Part shown: piece by piece, positions 5,961 through 10,254 of the stretch
How the letters are laid out: each line of letters begins with the position of its first letter
How positions within the stretch are numbered: the stretch's first letter is position 1
NCBI GenBank assembly: GCA_030630015.1
Contig: DAOVNV010000075.1
Span: 1-10,254 of the forward strand
Length of the DNA stretch: 10,254 nucleotides
Reading direction: 5' to 3'
Origin: Desulfuromonadales bacterium
GTDB taxonomy: Bacteria; Desulfobacterota; Desulfuromonadia; Desulfuromonadales; BM103
Translations under genes and position numbers: made by a program
The notes under the pieces: model-generated
Told to the model about the DNA's origin: nothing
Database searches by the model: none
The model's input: only the letters and a program-made list of their open reading frames with translations

Positions 5961-6146
5961 CTAGCAGCTTGTCGGACTATCTGCATCCTCCGCTATGATA
6001 GGCTCCGGACACAAGCATCCTCCGCTATGATAGGCTCCGGACACAAGCATCCTCCGCTATGATAGGCTCCGGACACAAGCATCCTTCGCTATGATTAGGC
6101 TTCGAACACAAGCAGCCAGTTCAATGATAGCCCGACAAACTGCTAG
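5961..6146. mobile_element. MITE-like repeat element with terminal inverted repeats, flanked by CTAG
   Basis: The 20-bp end CTAGCAGCTTGTCGGACTAT (5961-5980) is inverted at 6127-6146 with two mismatches. Both ends carry CTAG. This can be read as a 4-bp target duplication around a 178-bp element (5965-6142) with 16-bp inverted repeats CAGYTTGTCGGRCTAT. It encodes no transposase and contains a 32-bp tandem array. The right CTAG contains the TAG stop of the DUF4212 gene. Removing the element with one CTAG would leave 41 nt to the symporter start, a normal operon spacing. CTAG is a known target of some IS5-type insertion sequences, but because CTAG is itself palindromic the duplication cannot be proven from one copy. 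A regulatory intercistronic hairpin is the alternative reading. Confidence 0.6.
5983..6111. repeat. Tandem repeat, three perfect 32-bp units plus one diverged 33-bp unit
   Basis: Units lie at 5983-6014, 6015-6046 and 6047-6078 (identical), and 6079-6111 (three substitutions and one inserted T). Each begins GCATCCTCCGCTATGATAGG and ends CTCCGGACACAA. Within a unit TCCG can pair with the later CGGA. In the fourth unit these read TTCG and CGAA, so pairing is kept. No reading frame crosses the array consistently, since 32 is not divisible by three. There are no spacers, so it is not a CRISPR. Confidence 0.95.
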
Positions 6147-6469
6147 CGATGTTTCCGATAGCTTTTTGTTAGTTTGTCGATCATGACGTTGAAATTAAAG
6201 CAGATCAGAATGAACCAGAGGACAAGGAACTGGCTGCTGAACCAGTAATGCAGAGGCATTCCGAAAATAGACCTGCCCGCGGAGACAGCCAGGGACGGAT
6301 CAGAAGCAGTTAACCACAGGTAGATTGGAAATCCAATGGTAACAGCTGCCCAGGCCAGCAGGGTCATGCAGATCACGATGACTTCTCTGCGCATGAAGCC
6401 TGGTCGCGGCTTGAAAAAATTTATATGCAAGCTTTGATCATTTTGGTTCTCTAGTGATTTTTCTTGCAT
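6143..6469 (-). CDS. DUF4212 family sodium/substrate symporter small subunit
   Basis: A 108-aa inner-membrane protein that accompanies SSS symporters of the VC2705 type; its exact role in transport is not known. The N-terminus is polar (about 1-28), followed by two membrane helices at about 30-54 and 74-98. The joining loop contains SIFGMPLHYWFSSQFLVLW, resembling the conserved 'P.HYW...Q' core of the family, and a short basic tail TKSYRKHR ends the protein. The ATG at 6469 is chosen because GGAGAG (6476-6481) sits 6 nt upstream. A longer frame from TTG at 6517 overlaps the truD stop and has no such site. The stop codon TAG (6143-6145) lies in the CTAG at the edge of the repeat element, so the C-terminus is where an insertion would have occurred. 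Co-transcription with the symporter gene is likely. Confidence 0.85.
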   Translation of the reverse strand: MQEKSLENQNDQSLHINFFKPRPGFMRREVIVICMTLLAWAAVTIGFPIYLWLTASDPSLAVSAGRSIFGMPLHYWFSSQFLVLWFILICFNFNVMIDKLTKSYRKHR

Positions 6470-6513
6470 AAAGTACTCTCCATCAGAAACTTTATCGTCA
6501 CATCTAACGAAAT

Positions 6514-7740
6514 TCAACGCAATCCGCCTGCCAACCTTTCGTCAGTCTGATCAGATTTCATGATTTCGTGCAGTACGGCTGTTGCAAAACTTCCCTTTGG
6601 CAGTTGAAAGGAGACCTGGATGCCTCCTTCGACCTTCATAACATCCGGTTCTGTCAGGGGGACACGCAGCGGTCGTCTTGCACCTACCATCGAGAGCCCA
6701 CTCCCAAGCCGAAAGTCCTCCAGGCGCAGTTGTTCCTTTTCAAGAAGGGCATGTTCCAGCAGGCCTGCCTGATCTTCAGCAAGGCTAATCTTGCTGCCAA
6801 ACAGAGGGCCGCTCGGACTGATTTCAAAACTGTCCGCACGGGGCTGCTCTGCTTCGGGATCGTCGACCAGGAAGCAGGCTCCGTTGACATGCTTGTAGGC
6901 CAGGTCGCCGGGCCAGAGCCGTCCCAGGGAATCGAGGCGCATCAGGATGACCCTGTCAAACAGGGAAGACTGGTAGGCGGAGAGGTACAGACGCAGCAGT
7001 TTGCGCGGCATGGCGTGTAGCGCCTTTTGAGGTGCTCCGCCTTTCAGCAGGACTTCAAGCAGGCGGCGTTCGTTGCGGCAATGTCGCGGCAGGGATTTGA
7101 TCGCTGCTTCGAGATGGCCATGCCTGTAGTCCGTAGCCGCAGCTTTCCAGCCAGGATGCATAATGATGTCAGGATCGCCGATTAATTCGTCGATCGCCGC
7201 AGTATAGTCCTTGCGAAGGATGGCGTGTCCCACGCGGTGGGAATTGCCAAGGACTCCGTAGCGTTGTTTGCCAAAACGATTTGGAACACCGTGGTTCTGC
7301 AAGACTCCCAAAATTGCTTCAGCATATGAGCATGCCTGTTCGTCAGGGCTGAGAATGCGAATTCTGAAACGGTTTCCTGCCAGATGTCCAGGTCGGAGCT
7401 TGTTGGTGTGAGGCTGTGCCGAGAGGATCCTGACGCCAGGGATCTCCAGAGACAGTCCATCCTTGGGGCTTGCGCCGGGTATCGAGATGGTTTGGCGGGT
7501 GATGGCCCGGGCATCTTTCAATCCGGCATAACCCAGGTCTCTTTCGCGGGTACCGAGAGCTCGGGCGACCTTGTTCAGCAGATCGTAAGTTGTCATCCCC
7601 TGTTTTTCGACGGTCAGGTAGAGGTGTTCTCCCTGTCCGCATGGTTCATACAGGGGGATTTCTTCGACGAAAAAATCAGTGGCATTGTCGCCGATAATGC
7701 CTGCTGTCCCGGGGAGAGAAGCGGTCAGGAAATCACTCAT
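6514..7740 (-). CDS. truD: tRNA pseudouridine(13) synthase
   Basis: This cytosolic enzyme isomerises U13 of certain tRNAs to pseudouridine. The 408-aa protein is longer than the E. coli enzyme (about 350 aa) but fits forms seen in related deltaproteobacteria. The N-terminal FFVEEIPLYEPCGQGEHLYLTVEKQGMTT segment is the family's opening strand. The catalytic motif GYAGLKDARAITRQTISI (70-87) has the nucleophilic Asp at 76. A second conserved segment, GVPNRFGKQRYG (151-162), corresponds to the usual 'VPNYFG.QRFG', with Arg and Lys replacing the common Tyr and Glu. The middle TRUD insertion domain (about 175-320) precedes the C-terminal part, which includes RRPLRVPLTEPDV. The start ATG (7740) overlaps the trmB stop by 8 bp, so translation is probably coupled. 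It ends 44 nt before the DUF4212 start. Confidence 0.95.
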   Translation of the reverse strand: MSDFLTASLPGTAGIIGDNATDFFVEEIPLYEPCGQGEHLYLTVEKQGMTTYDLLNKVARALGTRERDLGYAGLKDARAITRQTISIPGASPKDGLSLEIPGVRILSAQPHTNKLRPGHLAGNRFRIRILSPDEQACSYAEAILGVLQNHGVPNRFGKQRYGVLGNSHRVGHAILRKDYTAAIDELIGDPDIIMHPGWKAAATDYRHGHLEAAIKSLPRHCRNERRLLEVLLKGGAPQKALHAMPRKLLRLYLSAYQSSLFDRVILMRLDSLGRLWPGDLAYKHVNGACFLVDDPEAEQPRADSFEISPSGPLFGSKISLAEDQAGLLEHALLEKEQLRLEDFRLGSGLSMVGARRPLRVPLTEPDVMKVEGGIQVSFQLPKGSFATAVLHEIMKSDQTDERLAGGLR

Positions 7741-8443
7741 TGTGTGCCCTCGGCCAACGGCTGCGGAAACCTCTGCGGGGCACCGTTTTTTCCATACCGG
7801 TTATTGGAATGGCTCCGCTTGCCAGATCCCGATGCTGGTGCTGAAAATAGATCGGCTGTCCCTTGTCCAGGAAGCGCTGCATGTATTTTGAAGTCGGATA
7901 ACCGGGCAGGTGATGTACGACCTGCTGGTCAAGTTGGTTTTTAAAGCCGTTGGTTGCGGCCAGCAGTTCCGCGACATCGAGGGCATAGTCGGCGACGTCG
8001 GTACTGAAGTAAAAATCACCACCGGGCGATAGACATGTCAAGATTGTCTGCAGAAAATCACGATTAACCAGGCGCCGTTTACGGTGGCGTTTTTTTGGCC
8101 AGGGATCCGGACAATTAATGTAAACGGCACCCAGGCTCTCCCTGGAAAACCCGCTTTCGAGGAGATAACAGGCTTCGGTTCGCATGACCCGGAGGTTGGG
8201 CAGGCCGGCCGCATCGATCTTCTTGCAGGTTTTCCAGCAGCCTTTGTTGTAGATGTCGATCGCGATGAAGTTGGTGCAGGGCTGCTGACTGGCACGTTCG
8301 ATAATAAAATGACCGGTTCCACAGCCGATCTCCAGGGCCAGCGGGTGTTTGTTGCCAAAAACATCAGGCCATGAGATGCCGTCCCTGAGGCCTTCTGCCG
8401 AAATGAAATTGGGTGATGTAATATCGATTGTTCTTTGGGTCAT
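7733..8443 (-). CDS. trmB: tRNA (guanine-N7-)-methyltransferase
   Basis: This enzyme makes N7-methylguanosine (usually G46 in the tRNA variable loop) using S-adenosylmethionine. The 236-aa Rossmann-fold protein has the SAM-binding strand ALEIGCGTGHF (36-46), the acidic FIAIDIYNKG segment (59-68), and the family signature INCPDPWPKKRHRKRRLV (109-126). In that signature Asp113 and the basic run contact tRNA. The late YPTSKYMQRFLDKGQPIYF (182-200) matches the usual T-x-YE region, with Met-Gln in place of the Glu-Arg/Lys pattern. I start at ATG 8443 because MTQRTIDITSPNFIS matches the family N-terminus. A GTG at 8509 would add 22 unconserved residues. Neither has a clear ribosome site. It lies 71 nt after the cytochrome gene and is coupled to truD by overlap, forming a tRNA-modification pair. 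Confidence 0.94.
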   Translation of the reverse strand: MTQRTIDITSPNFISAEGLRDGISWPDVFGNKHPLALEIGCGTGHFIIERASQQPCTNFIAIDIYNKGCWKTCKKIDAAGLPNLRVMRTEACYLLESGFSRESLGAVYINCPDPWPKKRHRKRRLVNRDFLQTILTCLSPGGDFYFSTDVADYALDVAELLAATNGFKNQLDQQVVHHLPGYPTSKYMQRFLDKGQPIYFQHQHRDLASGAIPITGMEKTVPRRGFRSRWPRAHNE

Positions 8444-8514
8444 AATGAATGAATCGTTTCGTAAGTCAGAAGATTGTTGGACCGGGTGCTGAGTGCTATA
8501 TGGACACACTGAAG

Positions 8515-8889
8515 CTAATCTTTGCTGCCAGAACTCAGACCGGGCGTTGTCTTTTGCCCCTCTGGAAGCAAGCTGTGAAGGAAGATCACGAGTGCGTCAA
8601 GCTCGTCATCCTGCAGATGACTGAAATCCGGGATCAGGCCGTTGCCATGCTGTTTTTCCGGGTTGACCAGCTTCCTGTAGAGCTCGGTCCGGTTCAGATT
8701 TTTACTGATCTCATTCAGCCTGGGGCCGGTTTGAGTCGTGCCACCCTCAAAACGGTGGCAGGCCTTGCACCCCTGTGAATTGAGAAGCCGGCGTGCCATG
8801 GCTTCATCACCGGATGATTGGGCTCCCCATCCCGGATCTGCCAAGCCGCAGATAGATATGAAGCAAGTGATGGCAACAAGAGTGCGCAA
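8515..8889 (-). CDS. Small secreted mono-haem cytochrome c lacking the usual axial Met
   Basis: A protein of about 124 aa with an N-terminal signal peptide (basic start, hydrophobic stretch VAITCFISICGLA, likely cleavage after GWGA) and one haem site, CKACH (C41, C44, H45 counted from TTG 8889). It is probably a periplasmic class I electron carrier. The C-terminal helix DDELDALVIFLHSL is typical of the fold. Where family members have a Met-Pro axial ligand motif, this one reads GNGLIPDFSHL, with Ile86 and no Met nearby. His81 and His91 flank that position and might be alternative ligands. The TTG at 8889 is preferred because GAGG (8899-8902) is 9 nt away; a TTG at 8898 abuts that site. It is the first gene of the minus-strand cluster. 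Its redox partner is not identifiable here. Confidence 0.87.
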   Translation of the reverse strand: MRTLVAITCFISICGLADPGWGAQSSGDEAMARRLLNSQGCKACHRFEGGTTQTGPRLNEISKNLNRTELYRKLVNPEKQHGNGLIPDFSHLQDDELDALVIFLHSLLPEGQKTTPGLSSGSKD

Positions 8890-8966
8890 ATGGCTCAACC
8901 TCGGTAATTAATATGGTCAGAAACCAGACTTCAACTCAGGATCAGTGAGAGTATCAGACACAGCAT

Positions 8967-8982
8967 AGCTAAAAAAATGCCA
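8967..8982 (-). promoter_or_regulatory. Possible sigma54-like element (or sigma70 promoter) upstream of the cytochrome gene
   Basis: On the minus strand, TGGCATTTTTTTAGCT has GG and GC spaced by 10 nt, as in -24/-12 promoters (TGGCAC-N5-TTGCW), with mismatches at C6 and at the first T of TTGC. It lies about 78 nt before the TTG start. The same stretch can be read as a sigma70 promoter (TTGGCC, 17 nt, TATGCT), and a closer TTGAAG/TATTAA pair (spacing 15) also exists. No enhancer-binding site was recognised. Confidence 0.25.
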
Positions 8983-9080
8983 CAGGCCAAGAGTCCTGAT
9001 GTAAAATGGCTTGAATTCGAATCGATTGGCCGTTACCCTGCGGTTGTTTGAGGTTCGATATCCGAGGACTAATGTCCGCT

Positions 9081-9108
9081 TTGATCCTGTTTCAAGCCCT
9101 CATATAAA
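9081..9108 (+). promoter_or_regulatory. Sigma70-type promoter of the DAHP synthase gene
   Basis: TTGATC (9081-9086; 4/6) and TATAAA (9103-9108; 5/6) are 16 nt apart. Transcription would begin near 9115, leaving a short leader of about 22 nt with a GGGAG ribosome site (9123-9127). The leader is too short for a peptide-type attenuator. A small perfect hairpin (GGCTG-aata-CAGCC, 9109-9122) straddles the start point. It could be an operator or a fold that abuts the ribosome site. Confidence 0.5.
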
Positions 9109-9136
9109 GGCTGAATACAGCCGGGAGTTTCATATT

Positions 9137-10153
9137 ATGCTGATCGTAATGCATCACACCGCCACTGATGAACAGGTTCAGGCAATCACCGATGCTGTCA
9201 AGGCCATGGGGTTGACGCCCCAACCTATCCCCGGTAGCGAACGAACTGCAATTGGCGTGCTTGGCAACCAGGGTTATGTCGATGATACCAGCATTCGGGA
9301 TATGCCTGGTGTTCGTGAAATTATTCACGTCAGCAAACCTTACAAACTGGTTTCTCGTGATTTTCATCCCGAATCTTCAGTTGTTGAAGCCGGCGGGGTC
9401 AAGTTCGGCGACGGCCATCCGCCGGTTGTGATCGCCGGGCCCTGTTCGGTGGAAAGTGAGGCCCAGATGATGGCGGCCGCTCCACTTGTGAAGGACGCGG
9501 GGGCACGTATGCTGAGGGGCGGGGCTTTCAAACCGAGAACCGGTCCGCATAGTTTTCAGGGGCTGGGTGTAGAGGGGCTCAAGTACCTGCGTCGGGCCGG
9601 CGATTCAGTCGGTCTGCCGGTGATTACCGAGGTGATGCGGATCGAACAACTGGAAATTGTCTGCAAATACGCTGATGTGCTCCAGATTGGCGCCAGGAAT
9701 ATGCAGAACTTCGACCTGCTCAAGGAGGCCGGCAAGACCATGCATCCGGTGCTGCTCAAAAGGGGCATGAGCGCCACCATTGAAGAATTCCTGTCGGCTG
9801 CGGAGTACCTGCTTGCCGAAGGCAATCCCCGCGTCATTCTCTGTGAACGGGGGATTCGCACCTTTGAGCGAACCACTCGCAACACCCTTGACCTGACGGT
9901 CGTGCCCCTGATCAGGGAAATGAGCCACCTGCCGATCATCGTTGATCCAAGCCACGCCACTGGTCGGCGCAACCTGGTAACGCCCATGGCCAAGGCGGCC
10001 CTGGTTGTCGGTGCGCACGGCATCATGGTTGAGGTCCATCCCGATCCAGACCGGGCCCTGTGCGATGGCGCACAAAGCCTCTCTGGCAATGACTTCACCC
10101 AGCTGATGAATGATTTGCGCAAGTTACAGGAGCTGTTCGGGGGGACACTTTAG
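9137..10153 (+). CDS. aroF: 3-deoxy-7-phosphoheptulonate (DAHP) synthase, type I-beta with N-terminal regulatory domain
   Basis: This enzyme condenses phosphoenolpyruvate and erythrose 4-phosphate, the first step of the shikimate pathway to aromatic amino acids. The 338-aa protein has the length and layout of the Thermotoga-type enzyme. An N-terminal ferredoxin-like (ACT-like) domain, about 1-70, ends in YKLVSRDFHPE, followed by a TIM barrel. Catalytic motifs are AGPCSVES (100-107; metal Cys103), LRGGAFKPRT (126-135), QIGARN (183-188), LLKRG (206-210), CERGIRTFE (236-244), DPSHATGRR (270-278; metal His273), and metal ligands E299 and D310 in DGAQS. In the Thermotoga enzyme the N-terminal domain mediates inhibition by Tyr/Phe, so the same is plausible here. 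The ATG at 9137 has GGGAG 9 nt upstream. A longer frame from TTG 9011 adds 42 unconserved residues and would span the promoter. It is divergent from the cytochrome gene. Confidence 0.96.
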   Translation: MLIVMHHTATDEQVQAITDAVKAMGLTPQPIPGSERTAIGVLGNQGYVDDTSIRDMPGVREIIHVSKPYKLVSRDFHPESSVVEAGGVKFGDGHPPVVIAGPCSVESEAQMMAAAPLVKDAGARMLRGGAFKPRTGPHSFQGLGVEGLKYLRRAGDSVGLPVITEVMRIEQLEIVCKYADVLQIGARNMQNFDLLKEAGKTMHPVLLKRGMSATIEEFLSAAEYLLAEGNPRVILCERGIRTFERTTRNTLDLTVVPLIREMSHLPIIVDPSHATGRRNLVTPMAKAALVVGAHGIMVEVHPDPDRALCDGAQSLSGNDFTQLMNDLRKLQELFGGTL

Positions 10154-10162
10154 CAGAGGCGG

Positions 10163-10183
10163 GTGGCTTGTGGCGCGTGGCGT
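10163..10183. repeat. Three near-identical heptamers (GTGGCNN)
   Basis: GTGGCTT (10163-10169), GTGGCGC (10170-10176) and GTGGCGT (10177-10183) follow each other without gaps, just after the DAHP synthase stop. This is imperfect 7-nt-period low-complexity DNA in the intergenic region. Confidence 0.6.
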
Positions 10184-10203
10184 GAAAAATCTTTGAATTG
10201 ACA

Positions 10204-10226
10204 GGCGGGTCAGTATATGACCCGCT
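10204..10226 (+). terminator. Hairpin after the DAHP synthase gene, possible terminator
   Basis: GCGGGTCA (10205-10212) and TGACCCGC (10218-10225) form a perfect 8-bp stem around a 5-nt loop, extendable by a G:T and an A:T pair. It is about 50 nt past the stop. The T tract is missing (only TT before CATCG), so intrinsic termination may be weak. It could instead be a 3' stabilising or Rho-assisted structure. Confidence 0.5.
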
Positions 10227-10227
10227 T

Positions 10228-10254
10228 CATCGCTCATCGCTCATCGCTCAGCAC
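10228..10254. repeat. CATCGCT heptamer tandem repeat running off the right edge
   Basis: Three perfect CATCGCT units (10228-10248) follow the hairpin and are succeeded by a degenerate start (CAGCAC) at the window end. The array may continue outside the window. It is a second 7-nt-period repeat within 70 bp of the GTGGCNN block, suggesting replication slippage or a repeat-prone intergenic sequence class. Confidence 0.85.

Noticed and set aside
5983..6111. CRISPR array
   Set aside because: The 32-bp units are directly contiguous with no variable spacers, and no cas genes are near.
6470..6517. TTG start at 6517 for the DUF4212 gene
   Set aside because: The ATG at 6469 has GGAGAG at 6 nt; the extra 16 residues are not typical and overlap the truD stop.
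8444..8509. GTG start at 8509 for trmB
   Set aside because: The added 22 residues do not look like the family N-terminus, which begins at MTQRTIDI; no ribosome site supports the GTG.
9011..9136. TTG start at 9011 for DAHP synthase
   Set aside because: The extension crosses the likely promoter, and ATG 9137 has a clear GGGAG site and the family N-terminus.
9556..10122. 188-aa minus-strand frame opposite DAHP synthase
   Set aside because: Arg/Ser-rich antisense translation of a conserved gene, with no ribosome site evidence.

Overview
The window looks like chromosome of a Gram-negative, cytochrome-bearing anaerobe, most likely a Desulfuromonadales/Geobacter-type deltaproteobacterium (Desulfobacterota). 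The grounds are a YPPxHPA N-terminal module typical of HEAT/HD-GYP proteins in that group, a secreted c-type cytochrome, an IclR regulator, a type I-beta DAHP synthase and a DUF4212/SSS symporter pair. This is an inference from gene content. No rRNA, tRNA or phylogenetic marker is present to fix it.

Layout. At the left edge, a truncated minus-strand gene (1-266) diverges from coaE (444-1070, +), the last enzyme of coenzyme A synthesis. coaE runs tail-to-tail into an Est30-like alpha/beta hydrolase (1045-1833, -), which has its own good promoter. That promoter directly follows the terminator of an iclR-type regulator (1958-2740, -). An AT-rich divergent promoter region (2741-3011) separates iclR from a universal stress protein gene (3012-3464, +). 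The usp gene overlaps at its tail the last gene of a long minus-strand cluster.

That cluster, in transcription order, is: a small periplasmic cytochrome c (8889-8515), trmB (8443-7733), truD (7740-6514, overlapping trmB by 8 bp), a DUF4212 symporter small subunit (6469-6143), an SSS-family symporter (5919-4396) and a TIM-barrel sugar isomerase/epimerase-like protein (4324-3437). On the right, a divergent promoter region (8890-9136) leads into a DAHP synthase (9137-10153, +), the entry enzyme of the shikimate pathway. It is followed by a hairpin and short tandem repeats that run to the window edge.

Most genes are ordinary housekeeping or transport functions, and I see no defence, secondary-metabolite or phage system. 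The most unusual object is a 178-bp repeat element (5965-6142) between the two symporter subunit genes. It has 16-bp imperfect terminal inverted repeats, lies between two CTAG tetranucleotides, and carries almost four copies of a 32-bp tandem repeat. One CTAG supplies the stop codon of the DUF4212 gene. Removing the element with one CTAG would leave a normal 41-nt operon spacer. It therefore looks like a small non-autonomous insertion (MITE-like) that now forms a structured intercistronic RNA. Other points of interest are a cytochrome c with Ile at the usual axial-Met position, a possible 20-codon leader ORF overlapping the usp start, and several 7-8-nt-period tandem repeats in intergenic DNA.
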